Assembly: GCF_003719305.1 (NCBI RefSeq)
Contig: NZ_RARC01000038.1
Coordinates: forward strand, 1 to 64,000
DNA from: Mycolicibacterium stellerae
Lineage (GTDB): Bacteria; Actinomycetota; Actinomycetes; Mycobacteriales; Mycobacteriaceae
DNA length: 64,000 nucleotides
Direction of reading: 5' to 3'
Positions 41,225 to 52,383 of the stretch are shown here, in pieces. Within the stretch, counting starts at the first letter, position 1. Every line of letters begins with the position of its first letter. A model generated the notes under the pieces. It searched no databases and was not told the DNA's origin. It saw only the letters and a program-made list of their open reading frames with translations. The position numbers and the translations under genes are program-made.

Positions 41225-42525
41225 ACGATCCCCAATGGGTCCAGCACGCGATCTGGTGGCAGGTCTATCCGCTCGGCTTCGTCGGCGCCTTTCCCTCTGA
41301 CCGGCCGCCGAACGCCGACGAACACCGGCTGCGCCGCATCATCGAATGGCTCGACTACGCCGTCGAACTCGGGGCCTCGGGAATCGCGCTCGGCCCGATA
41401 TTCGCCTCAAGAACCCACGGCTACGACACCACCGACCACCACCGGATCGACCCGAGGCTCGGTGACGACGCGGACTTCGACGAACTTGTCACCGAGGCGC
41501 ACCGCCGTGGATTGCGGGTCCTCCTCGACGGTGTCTTCAACCATGTCGGGACCGACTTCCCCCGCTACCGCGACGCGCTCGCCGGGCAGGACGCGTCGTG
41601 GTTCCGCCGAACCGGCAGTGAGTTCGCAACGTTCGAGGGACACGGCGAGCTCATCGCGCTGGACCATGACAACCCCGAGGTCGTCGACTACACCGTCGAT
41701 GTGATGACGCGCTGGCTGCGCCGTGGCGCCGACGGCTGGCGCCTCGACGCCGCCTACGCCGTTCCCGACCGGTTTTGGGCGCAGGTGCTGCCGCGGGTCC
41801 GGGCGGACTTCGGTGACGCATGGTTCGTCGGCGAAGTCATCCACGGGGACTACTCGGCGCACGTCCGCGATGCCGGGGTCAACTCGGTCACCCAGTACGA
41901 ACTGTGGAAGGCGATCTGGAGCAGCCTCAACGACGGCAACTTCCACGAGCTCGACCATGCGCTGCAGCGCCACAACGACTTTCTCGACGTCTTCGTCCCC
42001 ATGACGTTCGTCGGCAACCATGACGTCACGAGGATCGCCAGCAAGCTGGAGAACACCCGGCATCTCGAGCACGCGCTCGTCCTCCTTCTCACGGTGGGCG
42101 GCACGCCGAGCGTTTACGCGGGTGACGAGTCGGCCTACCGCGGCGTCAAAGAGGAGCGCGTCGGCGGCGACGACGCCGTGCGGCCCGAATTCAACTCGCC
42201 CCTGATGGGGGTGGACGAACAGGGCCACGACATCTACCGCCTGCATCAGTACCTGATCGGGTTGCGTCGACGCCATCCGTGGTTGCACACCGCCGCAACG
42301 TCGGCGGTCCAGCTGACGAACACGCAGTACGTCTACCAGACGCGGCGCGATTCGGATGTGCTGTTGGTTGCCCTCAACATAGACGATGCCCCGATGACGT
42401 TGTCGCTGAATGAATTCGGGCACGACGAGGGCCGAATCGTCGCCGGTTCGGGTGCGCCACCAGAGGACGTCGTCTCCGGCGCCGAGATCGAGCCGCACGG
42501 CTGGCTGATCATCGCGCCGACCTGA
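41221..42525 (+). CDS. GH13 alpha-amylase-family glycosidase
   Basis: A 434-residue (beta/alpha)8 glycosidase acting on alpha-glucosides. The GH13 regions are in order: GVFNHVG (region I), GWRLDAAYA with the nucleophile Asp (II), FVGEVIHG with the acid/base Glu (III), and FVGNHD with the transition-state Asp (IV). It is cytoplasmic, with no signal peptide. It is shorter than most amylases, with only a short beta-sheet C-terminal domain. Trehalose, maltose or glycogen-derived oligosaccharides are plausible substrates. It is co-translated with the deaminase upstream. Confidence 0.87.
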   Translation: MNDPQWVQHAIWWQVYPLGFVGAFPSDRPPNADEHRLRRIIEWLDYAVELGASGIALGPIFASRTHGYDTTDHHRIDPRLGDDADFDELVTEAHRRGLRVLLDGVFNHVGTDFPRYRDALAGQDASWFRRTGSEFATFEGHGELIALDHDNPEVVDYTVDVMTRWLRRGADGWRLDAAYAVPDRFWAQVLPRVRADFGDAWFVGEVIHGDYSAHVRDAGVNSVTQYELWKAIWSSLNDGNFHELDHALQRHNDFLDVFVPMTFVGNHDVTRIASKLENTRHLEHALVLLLTVGGTPSVYAGDESAYRGVKEERVGGDDAVRPEFNSPLMGVDEQGHDIYRLHQYLIGLRRRHPWLHTAATSAVQLTNTQYVYQTRRDSDVLLVALNIDDAPMTLSLNEFGHDEGRIVAGSGAPPEDVVSGAEIEPHGWLIIAPT

Positions 42526-42527
42526 CT

Positions 42528-42956
42528 TCAGGTCAGCCGCGCCAGCGTCGCCGGATCCTCGTGGCCGCCGTAGAACTTCTCCAGAACCGCCACGAACTCA
42601 GCGTTGTCGTCGGCGGCGCGGGCGAACAGCGTCATCGACGACCGCAGTTTCATGTCGTCGGGCCAGCCGAAGATCTGCTCGGCCGTTCTGCCGTCGATCC
42701 GAGCCACCAAACCTGCGCATTCCCGTAGTCGGGAGCCGAGCAGTTCGTGGGCAAGGTAGGCGCGGGCCTCGTCGATCGACGTGATCGCGAATCGGACCGC
42801 CGTCGGGCTGCTGCCCAGCCCGGCAAGTTGCGGAAACACAAACCACATCCAGTGACTTCGTTTGCGCCCACCGCGAAGCTCGTCGACCACCGTGTCGTAA
42901 ACCCGACTCTGTGCGTCGACAAAGCGCTGAAGGCCGAATGGATCGGTCGGATTCAT
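42528..42956 (-). CDS. DUF1810 family protein
   Basis: A 142-residue DUF1810 protein: DPFGLQRFVDAQSRVYDTVVDEL at the N-terminus, then RKRSHWMWFVFPQLAGLG and DDMKLRSSMTLFARA. The family is widespread and without known function. ATG 42956 places the conserved start correctly; ATG 42980 is an in-frame alternative. It converges on the GH13 gene with two bases between stops. Confidence 0.8.
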   Translation of the reverse strand: MNPTDPFGLQRFVDAQSRVYDTVVDELRGGRKRSHWMWFVFPQLAGLGSSPTAVRFAITSIDEARAYLAHELLGSRLRECAGLVARIDGRTAEQIFGWPDDMKLRSSMTLFARAADDNAEFVAVLEKFYGGHEDPATLARLT

Positions 42957-43018
42957 AGACAACGATTTGCCCACATTCATTTCGTCTGCAAGTTTCGCAA
43001 GCTAGTCTTCGGGTTTCA

Positions 43019-45193
43019 ATGACGATGACAAATGAATCCGATAGCCCGGCTCCACCCGCGCCTGCGCCCATACCTCGGAGTTTTCGTCGCCGAGTGCTGT
43101 CCCGGATCAGTATTCAGTCCAAGTTGTTGGCGATGCTGCTGGTGACGAGCGTTCTGTCGGCCGCGGTGGTGGGCGTCATCGGCTACCAGTCCGGACGTTC
43201 GTCACTGCGTGCTTCGGTGTTTGACAGCCTTACCGAGATCCGAGGCTCACAGGCGCGCCAATTGGAGGGGCAGTTCTCCGACCTGAAGAATTCGCTCGTC
43301 ATATATACCCGCGGTGCCACCACCACCGAAGCGGTCCGCGCCTTCACGGCCGGCTTCGACCAACTCAATGACGCGACGATCAACCCGGCGCAATGGCAGT
43401 CGCTGGTGGATTACTACAACACCCAGTTCGCGACGTCGGAGGAAGACCAGACCGGCAATCGTATGGACGTCTCCGCGCTGCTCCCGACCTCGAACGCGCA
43501 GAAATACCTGCAGGCCTATTACACCGCGCCGTTCGACGACTGGGACAAGGCGATCGCGTTCGACGACGCGCGCGACGGCAGCCCGTGGTCGGCGGCCAAC
43601 GCCGAGTTCAACGACTTCTTCCGGGCCATCGTCAAGCGCTTCGAGTTCGAGGATGCGATGCTGCTGGATACCAGGGGCAACGTCGTCTACTCCGCGTACA
43701 AGGGTGTCGACCTCGGCACCAACATCCTCACCGGCCCCTACCGCGAGGGCGAACTGCGCGACGCCTACGAGAAGGCGCTGGCATCCAACGCCGTGGACTA
43801 CGTCGCCATCACCGACTTCGGTGAGTATCAGCCCGCCGACGAGCCCACCGCGTGGATGGTGTCCCCCGTCGGTCAGGGCGGACGCGTGGAAGGTGCACTG
43901 GCGCTGCAGTTCCCGATCTCCAAGATCAACCGGCTGATGACGGCCGACAAGAAGTGGGAAGCCGCGGGCATGGGTCAGACCGGCGAGACATTCCTGGTCG
44001 GCCCGGACGGTCTGATGCGATCCGACTCGCGGATGTTCCTGGAAAACCCCGAACAGTTCAAACGCGATGTGATCGATGCGGGCACACCGCCCGATGTCGC
44101 CGAGACGTCGATCCGCCAGGGTGGAACCACGCTGGTGCAACCGGTCGAAACCGAAGCGACCCGGCTCGCGAAACGCGGCCAGGACGGAACGCTGGTCGAC
44201 CGCGACTATCTCGGTCACGAGTCGCTGCAGGCCTATGCGCCGGTCGACCTGCCGGGCCTGAACTGGTCGGTGATCGCCAAGATCGACACCTCGGAGGCCT
44301 TCGCCCCGGTCTCGGCCTTCACCAGGACGCTGGTGCTGTCCACCGCCGCGATCATCTTCGTTGTCTGTCTCGCCGCGATGCTCCTCGCGCGGCTGTTCGT
44401 GCGGCCGATCCGCCGTCTCGAGGCGGGAGCCCAACAGATCAGCTCCGGCGACTACAAGGTGACGCTGCCCGTGCGCACCCGTGACGAGTTCGGCGACCTG
44501 ACCGTGGCGTTCAACGACATGAGCCGCAACCTGGCGATCAAGGAAGAACTGCTCGCCGAACAGCGTCGTGAGAACGACCGAATCATGCTGTCCCTGATGC
44601 CCGAGCCGGTGGTCCAGCGCTATCGCGAGGGTGAGGAGACGATCGCCCAGGACCACCAGAACGTAACTGTCGTCTACGCCGACATCATCGGCCTCGACGA
44701 GCTCACGTCCGAGCTCAGCTCCGACGATCTTCTGGCGATCGTGAACAAGCTCACCCGCCAATTCGACGCTGCCGCAGAGAATCTCGGTGTCGAGCAGGTG
44801 CGGACCCTGCACAACGGCTACCTCGCCAGCTGCGGCCTGAGCGTGCCGCGGCTCGACAATGTCCGTCGCACGGTGGACTTCGCGATCGAAATGCAGCGCG
44901 TCATCGATCGGTTCAACGTCGAAACCGGCAACGAGCTGCACTTGCGCGCGGGCATCGACACCGGCACCGTCACCAGCGGCCTGGTCGGCCGCGCGACCTT
45001 GGCCTACGACATGTGGGGGTCGGCGGTCAACGTCGCCTACCAGGTTCAGAGCGGCTCACCGCAGCCCGGCGTCTATGTCACGTCACGGGTGTACGACGTG
45101 ATGCGCGACACCCGTGACTTCAGCCCGGCAGGCGAAGTCAGCGGCGAGGCCGACGCCGAGCCGATCTGGCGATTGACGGAGCGCGAGCCGTGA
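43019..45193 (+). CDS. Cache-HAMP receptor with degenerate class III nucleotide cyclase domain
   Basis: A 724-residue membrane receptor: helix 1 (~35-57), an extracytoplasmic Cache-like sensor (~60-435), helix 2 (~437-461), HAMP (~462-507) and a class III cyclase homology domain (~545-720). Of the catalytic residues, the first metal Asp (VYADIIG) and the DMWGSAVN Asp and Asn are kept. The usual Lys-x3-Asp reads VRTLHNGY (Lys to Arg, second metal Asp to Asn), and the transition-state Arg of VNxASR is Gln (VNVAYQ). Cyclase activity is doubtful. The TGA overlaps the GTG of the MscS gene, the same pairing I remember as Rv2435c-Rv2434c in M. tuberculosis. Confidence 0.85.
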   Translation: MTMTNESDSPAPPAPAPIPRSFRRRVLSRISIQSKLLAMLLVTSVLSAAVVGVIGYQSGRSSLRASVFDSLTEIRGSQARQLEGQFSDLKNSLVIYTRGATTTEAVRAFTAGFDQLNDATINPAQWQSLVDYYNTQFATSEEDQTGNRMDVSALLPTSNAQKYLQAYYTAPFDDWDKAIAFDDARDGSPWSAANAEFNDFFRAIVKRFEFEDAMLLDTRGNVVYSAYKGVDLGTNILTGPYREGELRDAYEKALASNAVDYVAITDFGEYQPADEPTAWMVSPVGQGGRVEGALALQFPISKINRLMTADKKWEAAGMGQTGETFLVGPDGLMRSDSRMFLENPEQFKRDVIDAGTPPDVAETSIRQGGTTLVQPVETEATRLAKRGQDGTLVDRDYLGHESLQAYAPVDLPGLNWSVIAKIDTSEAFAPVSAFTRTLVLSTAAIIFVVCLAAMLLARLFVRPIRRLEAGAQQISSGDYKVTLPVRTRDEFGDLTVAFNDMSRNLAIKEELLAEQRRENDRIMLSLMPEPVVQRYREGEETIAQDHQNVTVVYADIIGLDELTSELSSDDLLAIVNKLTRQFDAAAENLGVEQVRTLHNGYLASCGLSVPRLDNVRRTVDFAIEMQRVIDRFNVETGNELHLRAGIDTGTVTSGLVGRATLAYDMWGSAVNVAYQVQSGSPQPGVYVTSRVYDVMRDTRDFSPAGEVSGEADAEPIWRLTEREP

Positions 45194-46590
45194 GCAGCGT
45201 CCTCGACGCACCGTGGTTCTACTGGGCCGTCGGGGTGGCCGTCGGCTTCCCCATCGCCCTTGTCGTGCTCACCGAACTGCAGAATGCGTTGCGGCGCAGG
45301 AACAGTTTCCTGGTGCGGCCGGTTCACCTGCTGCGTACCTACATTCTTCCGCTCGGCGCACTGTTGCTCCTGCTGGTCGGGGCCATTCAGATTTCCGGCG
45401 AGGCGACCCCGGTGCGCATCGTATCGACGGTGTTCTTCGTCGTCGTGCTCGTCCTGCTGCTGTCGGGGTTGAACGCCACCGTCTTCCAGGGTGCACCCGA
45501 AGGCACCTGGCGCAACCGCATCCCGACGATCTTTCTCGATGTGGCGCGCTTTGCCCTGATCGCCGTCGGAATCGCGTTGATCCTGGCCTACATCTGGGGT
45601 GCCAACGTCGGCGGCTTGTTCACCGCGCTCGGCATCTCGTCGATCGTGCTCGGTCTGGCGCTGCAGAACTCGGTGGGCCAGATCATCTCCGGTCTGCTCG
45701 TCCTGTTCGAGCAGCCGTTTCAGATCGGCGATTGGATCGAAACGCCGACGGCACGCGGGCGGGTGGTGGAGGTCAACTGGCGCGCAACGCATATCGACAC
45801 GGGCAGCGGCTTACAGATCATGCCGAACTCGGTGCTTGCCGCCGCATCGTTCACCAACTTCAGCAGACCGCCCGGCAGTCACTCGCTCTCGGTCGCGACG
45901 GTGTTCTCCGTCGACGATCCGCCCGATGACGTGTGCCGGATGCTGAACCGCGTCGCGGCATCTCTACCGCAGTTGCGGCCCGATGCCGCACCGTCGAGCT
46001 TCGCCGGAGGAGGTCTGAAGTACACCACGTCGATACCGGTGCGCACACCTGCCGACGACTTCGCCGCCAAGGTGACGTTCCTGCGCTGGGTCTGGTACGC
46101 GTCGCGGCGCGCCGGCCTCCATCTCGACGAGGCGGAAGACGAATTCGCCACCTCCGAGCGGGTCAACGCTTCGCTGGCCATCATCGCGCCCACCCTACGG
46201 CTGACCCACGCCGAGCAGGAGGAACTGCTCACCCGGGCTCAGCTCATCCGTTATGGCGCAGACGAATACATCCAGACTGCGGGCCAGGTACCCAAGCGGA
46301 TGACGTTCATCGTCAACGGCAGGGTCCGCCTGGTAGCCAACGGTGAGGATGGCTCGGTCATCCCGGTGCGGACGCTGGAGGAGGGCGACTTCCTCGGCCA
46401 GACCGCGCTGACGAGGGAGCCGGTTTCCGCGTCGGCGTACGCACTCGACGAGGTCACCGCGCTTCAGTTGGAGCGCGAGCACATCGAGGAACTCGTCGCG
46501 AAAAAGCCCGTGCTGCTGCAGGATATCGGCCGGTCAATCGAAGACCGGCGGGCCGATGTGCGGCGCGCGACCTCGGCGGCGGCCGACTAG
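45190..46590 (+). CDS. MscS-type channel with C-terminal cyclic-nucleotide-binding-like domain
   Basis: A 466-residue channel: four membrane helices, the pore-lining helix of MscS (GLFTALGISSIVLGLALQNS, ~150-170) followed by GLLVLFEQPFQIGDWIE and the beta domain, then a cyclic-nucleotide-binding-like domain at ~338-440. In the phosphate-binding cassette, the usual F-G-E-x-A-L-L...R-S/T-A reads FLGQTALTREPVSASA: Glu is Gln and the phosphate-binding Arg is Val. Cyclic nucleotide binding is therefore doubtful. GTGA overlap with the cyclase gene implies one functional unit at the membrane. Confidence 0.87.
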   Translation: MSSVLDAPWFYWAVGVAVGFPIALVVLTELQNALRRRNSFLVRPVHLLRTYILPLGALLLLLVGAIQISGEATPVRIVSTVFFVVVLVLLLSGLNATVFQGAPEGTWRNRIPTIFLDVARFALIAVGIALILAYIWGANVGGLFTALGISSIVLGLALQNSVGQIISGLLVLFEQPFQIGDWIETPTARGRVVEVNWRATHIDTGSGLQIMPNSVLAAASFTNFSRPPGSHSLSVATVFSVDDPPDDVCRMLNRVAASLPQLRPDAAPSSFAGGGLKYTTSIPVRTPADDFAAKVTFLRWVWYASRRAGLHLDEAEDEFATSERVNASLAIIAPTLRLTHAEQEELLTRAQLIRYGADEYIQTAGQVPKRMTFIVNGRVRLVANGEDGSVIPVRTLEEGDFLGQTALTREPVSASAYALDEVTALQLEREHIEELVAKKPVLLQDIGRSIEDRRADVRRATSAAAD

Positions 46591-46598
46591 GAGTATCG

Positions 46599-47831
46599 AT
46601 GGACCGCAGGATACCCAAGCCCCGCGACCTGGCTCCGCTGATCCAGTTCAAGAAGCCGACACTGAATCTGACCGCGCGCAGGCTGGCCGATGCGCTGACA
46701 ATCGCCGATCTACGGCGAATTGCCAAGCGGCGCACGCCCAAAGCCGCGTTCGACTACACCGATGGCGCCGCAGAGGAGGAGTTGTCGCTAGCGAGGGCGC
46801 GGCAGGCCTTCCGCGAAATCCAGTTTCATCCGACGATTCTGCGCAATGTCGCCGAGATCGACACCGGTTGGGATGTTCTCGGTGGGCGCGTCGCGCAGCC
46901 ATTCGGCATCGCCCCGACGGGGTTCACGCGCTTGATGCAGACCGAGGGTGAGGTCGCGGGTGCGCGTGCGGCGGCCAGGGCCGGTATCCCCTTCTCCCTT
47001 TCGACGCTGGGCACCAGGTCGATCGAAGAGGTCAGAGCCGCAAATCCTAGCGGCCGCAATTGGTTTCAGCTGTACATGTGGAAGGACCGGGAGCGGTCGA
47101 TGGCGTTGGTCGAGCGCGCAGCGGCCGCCGGGTTCGACACCTTGCTCGTGACGGTCGATGTGCCGGTCGCGGGTGCGCGGCTCCGCGACACGCGCAACGG
47201 GATGTCGATACCGCCCGCCCTGACCCTGCGCACCGTGCTCGATGCGGTGCCCCACCCGCGGTGGTGGTTCGACCTGCTGTCGACCGAACCCCTGTCGTTC
47301 GCTTCGCTGGATCGGTGGCCGGGAACGGTCGCCGAATACCTGGACACGATGTTCGATCCCACCGTGACGTTCGACGACCTGGCCTGGATCAAATCGCAGT
47401 GGCCAAACAAGTTGGTGGTCAAGGGAATCCAGACGTTGGAAGACGCGAAGTCAGTGGTTGATCTGGGGGTCGACGGCATCGTGCTGTCCAACCACGGCGG
47501 CCGCCAACTCGACCGCGCGCCTGTGCCGTTTCATCTGCTGCCCACCGTCGCCCGTGAAGTCGGTGCCGACACCGAGATCGTGCTGGACACCGGGATCATG
47601 TCCGGCGCCGACATCGTCGCCGCCGTCGCCCTCGGAGCGAGGTTCACCCTGGTCGGTCGCGCCTACCTCTACGGTCTGATGGCGGGCGGCGAGGCCGGTG
47701 TGGACCGCGCCATCACGATCCTGTCCGAGCAGGTCGCGCGCACCATGCGGCTACTCGGAGTGACCAGTTTGGCGGAGCTGGCGCCGCGCCATGTCACGCA
47801 ACTGTCCGGGCGCTGGCAGGTAGGCGGGTAA
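46599..47831 (+). CDS. FMN-dependent alpha-hydroxy-acid dehydrogenase (LldD-like)
   Basis: A 410-residue FMN TIM-barrel enzyme that oxidises L-lactate or another L-2-hydroxy acid. Recognisable parts are FDYTDGAAEEE, the FMN-binding FGIAPTGF, QLYMWKDR, VTVDVPVAGARLRD, KGIQ (the FMN-contacting Lys), SNHGGRQLD with the catalytic His and Arg, and VLDTGIMSGADIVAAVALGA. The electron acceptor would be the quinone pool. It is plausibly LldD2-like. It follows the MscS gene by eight bases, but functional linkage is not evident. Confidence 0.87.
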   Translation: MDRRIPKPRDLAPLIQFKKPTLNLTARRLADALTIADLRRIAKRRTPKAAFDYTDGAAEEELSLARARQAFREIQFHPTILRNVAEIDTGWDVLGGRVAQPFGIAPTGFTRLMQTEGEVAGARAAARAGIPFSLSTLGTRSIEEVRAANPSGRNWFQLYMWKDRERSMALVERAAAAGFDTLLVTVDVPVAGARLRDTRNGMSIPPALTLRTVLDAVPHPRWWFDLLSTEPLSFASLDRWPGTVAEYLDTMFDPTVTFDDLAWIKSQWPNKLVVKGIQTLEDAKSVVDLGVDGIVLSNHGGRQLDRAPVPFHLLPTVAREVGADTEIVLDTGIMSGADIVAAVALGARFTLVGRAYLYGLMAGGEAGVDRAITILSEQVARTMRLLGVTSLAELAPRHVTQLSGRWQVGG

Positions 47832-48028
47832 CGCGCCGCCTCGGCCGCTCGTCTTCGCTGCTCAGGTCCTCGAGTCCGCGCCGAGTCGCAATCGTTAGCC
47901 ATTCGCGATATCCGAACACCGTGTTGGTGCGCATGTGACGTATGAGGCAGATGTTTCACTTGCGCCACGCAAAGCGAAATGGCAATTGCTTGGCAGCAGG
48001 TAATTGGAAAGGTGGGTTTGTTGCCGTT

Positions 48029-49027
48029 ATGAAGTGGATTGAGAAGTTTCGAGGTAAGTGGATGCGCCGGGTGGCGGCGAGCGCACTTGTGGCGGCTGCC
48101 CTTCCGGGGCTGATCGGATACGCCGGGGGGTCGGCGACAGCGGGTGCCTTCTCCCGTCCCGGCCTGCCCGTCGAGTATCTGGACGTGTTCTCCCAGTCGA
48201 TGAATCGCAACATCCGGGTGCAGTTCCAGGGCGGCGGACCGCATGCGGTGTACCTGCTCGACGGCCTGCGCGCCCAGGACGATTACAACGGCTGGGACAT
48301 CGAGACCCCGGCGTTCGAGTGGTACTACGGCTCGGGGTTGTCGACGGTGATGCCGGTCGGCGGCCAGTCGAGCTTCTACACCGACTGGTACCAGCCGTCG
48401 CAGGGCAACGGTCAGGACTACACCTACAAGTGGGAGACGTTCCTGACCCAGGAGCTCCCGGCGTCCCTTGAGGCCAACCAGGGTGTTTCGCAGAACGGCA
48501 ACGCCGTGGTCGGCATCTCGATGGGCGGCGCCACCGCGCTTACCTACTCGATCTACTACCCGCAGAAGTTCATCTACGCGGCGTCGCTGTCGGGCTTCCT
48601 CAACCCGTCCGAGGGTTGGTGGCCGATGCTGATCGGCCTTGCGATGAACGACGCCGGCGGCTACAACGCCGAAAGCATGTGGGGCCCGTCTTCCGATCCG
48701 GCCTGGAAGCGTAATGACCCGATGGTCAACATCAACCAGCTGGTCGCGAACAACACCCGGATCTGGATCTACTGCGGCAACGGGACGCCAGCGGATCTCG
48801 ACACGGGCGACTCGGGCGGCAACCTGATGGCGGCGCAGTTCCTCGAGGGCTTCACACTGCGTACCAATACCACCTTCCGGGACAACTATGTCGCCGCAGG
48901 TGGCCAGAACGGGGTGTTCAACTTCCCAACGAGCGGAACGCACAGCTGGGGCTACTGGGGGCAGCAGCTCGAGCAGATGAAGCCCGATCTCCAACGGGTG
49001 CTTGGCGCGTCCCCCACCTCCGCGTAA
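48029..49027 (+). CDS. fbpC: Antigen 85 mycolyltransferase, FbpC-like
   Basis: A 332-residue secreted mycolyltransferase that builds trehalose dimycolate and mycolylates arabinogalactan. Signal peptide to ~Ala40, mature start FSRPGLPVEYLDV, then QFQGGGPHAVYLLDGLRAQD. The segment SGFLNPSEGWWPMLIGLAMND matches the Ag85C pattern. Nucleophile Ser164 is in an unusual elbow, GISMGGATA (Ag85C has GLSMSGGSA); Glu273 and His305 (THSWGYW) complete the triad; the conserved Cys is Cys249 (WIYCGNG). ATG 48029 is chosen for the signal peptide. The 197 bases before it hold no gene and are the promoter region. Confidence 0.93.
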   Translation: MKWIEKFRGKWMRRVAASALVAAALPGLIGYAGGSATAGAFSRPGLPVEYLDVFSQSMNRNIRVQFQGGGPHAVYLLDGLRAQDDYNGWDIETPAFEWYYGSGLSTVMPVGGQSSFYTDWYQPSQGNGQDYTYKWETFLTQELPASLEANQGVSQNGNAVVGISMGGATALTYSIYYPQKFIYAASLSGFLNPSEGWWPMLIGLAMNDAGGYNAESMWGPSSDPAWKRNDPMVNINQLVANNTRIWIYCGNGTPADLDTGDSGGNLMAAQFLEGFTLRTNTTFRDNYVAAGGQNGVFNFPTSGTHSWGYWGQQLEQMKPDLQRVLGASPTSA

Positions 49028-49040
49028 CAGCACCTCTCTC

Positions 49041-49078
49041 CAGTGAGCCTGTCGCTACCCCTGGCGGCAGGCTCACTG
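49041..49078. terminator. Bidirectional hairpin terminator
   Basis: CAGTGAGCCTG and CAGGCTCACTG form a perfect 11-base stem with a 16-base loop between the stops of convergent genes (49027 and 49087). Confidence 0.75.
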
Positions 49079-49086
49079 TTATGCGC

Positions 49087-49830
49087 CTAGTCCTGAACAG
49101 TTGGGCGGATGACGATTTCGCCGATCTCGACGTCACGTGGCTGTTCGATCGCGAACGCGATGGCCCGCGCGACCGCGTCCGGGTCAAGGCCGATCGCGTC
49201 CATCTTGGAACGCGCCCAGGCACGCGTGTCAGGGTCGGCGATCGAGTCGCTTAGCTCGGTGCGGACGAATCCCGGCGAGACCGAGGTGGTTCGGATGACG
49301 CCGTCGGTGGACTCTTGCCGCAGCGCCTCCATCACGGTCCTGACGGCGTTCTTGGTGGCCGCGTAGACAGCCATCTCCGGAACGATCTTCAGGCCGGCCG
49401 TCGACACGGTCGTCACGAAATGACCGTTGCCCTGGCTCCGGAACACCGGCATCGCGGCGGCAATCCCGTTCAACACGCCGCGCAGGTTGACGTCGATCAT
49501 CGCCGACCAGCCGTCGACGTCACCGTCGGCCATTGGACCGAGCGCGCTGACGCCGGCATTGCTCACCAGCACGTCGAGTCGCCCGAACCGGTCGACGGCG
49601 GTCTGCACCAGCCGATCGAGGTCCGCCCGGCGGGACACGTCGAGCACGGCCGTCGCCACCTCGGCACCGTCGGCGCGCAATTCGTCTGCCAACATCTCGA
49701 GCCGGTCCGTCCGACGGGCGCCGATGACCACGCGGGCTCCTCGCGCGGCGAGGTGGCGTGCGGTCGCCTCCCCGATGCCGCTGCTGGCTCCGGTGATGGC
49801 GACGACGGCCGGGATATCGATATCAGTCAT
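49087..49830 (-). CDS. Short-chain dehydrogenase/reductase
   Basis: A 247-residue classical SDR. The nucleotide motif is TGASSGIGEATA, followed by GARRTDRL (two basic residues, suggesting NADP), VSNAGVS, and the catalytic Ser (STAG), Tyr-x3-Lys (YAATKNA). ATG 49830 is chosen; the frame runs on upstream as antisense to lon. The substrate is unknown. Confidence 0.87.
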   Translation of the reverse strand: MTDIDIPAVVAITGASSGIGEATARHLAARGARVVIGARRTDRLEMLADELRADGAEVATAVLDVSRRADLDRLVQTAVDRFGRLDVLVSNAGVSALGPMADGDVDGWSAMIDVNLRGVLNGIAAAMPVFRSQGNGHFVTTVSTAGLKIVPEMAVYAATKNAVRTVMEALRQESTDGVIRTTSVSPGFVRTELSDSIADPDTRAWARSKMDAIGLDPDAVARAIAFAIEQPRDVEIGEIVIRPTVQD

Positions 49831-49908
49831 GTCCGCAACGCTGCCAGAGGACTGCCGGGCACCGCGACCCACGCCCGGCCCGCTGGGAACAAAGGAGCCC
49901 GGCACAGG

Positions 49909-49929
49909 GTTGAGTGCATCAGGCTTAAC
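49909..49929. promoter_or_regulatory. HAIR-like (HspR) element upstream of lon, weak
   Basis: GTTGAGT-N7-GCTTAAC matches 10 of 14 bases of the HspR element CTTGAGT-N7-ACTCAAG and lies 13 bases before the lon ATG. In Streptomyces lon belongs to the HspR regulon. The right arm is poor, so confidence is low. Confidence 0.3.
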
Positions 49930-49942
49930 TTTGGAGGATCGA

Positions 49943-52267
<2,325 letters not shown>

Positions 52268-52278
52268 CCGAAATATCC

Positions 52279-52340
52279 TGCGAGCGTGCGCGTTTGTACG
52301 GTCTGACACGGTGTGTCGCGTACAGACACGCACGCTCGCA
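52279..52340. repeat. Long palindromic element after lon
   Basis: Arms of 22 bases (TGCGAGCGTGCGCGTTTGTA... and complement) pair with two mismatches, and the centre GACAC-GG-TGTGTC can pair further, giving a ~60-base hairpin. It lies between two co-directional genes and could terminate lon transcription, or could be a dispersed repeat. Confidence 0.75.
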
Positions 52341-52383
52341 AGCGGGAGGTACCCCCAGCTCGCGCCATGAGGAGGGCCGGTAG

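Noticed and set aside
43247..44941. 564-codon minus-strand open frame
   Set aside because: It is fully antisense to the cyclase receptor and has no recognisable domain. The Cache-HAMP-cyclase reading is unambiguous.
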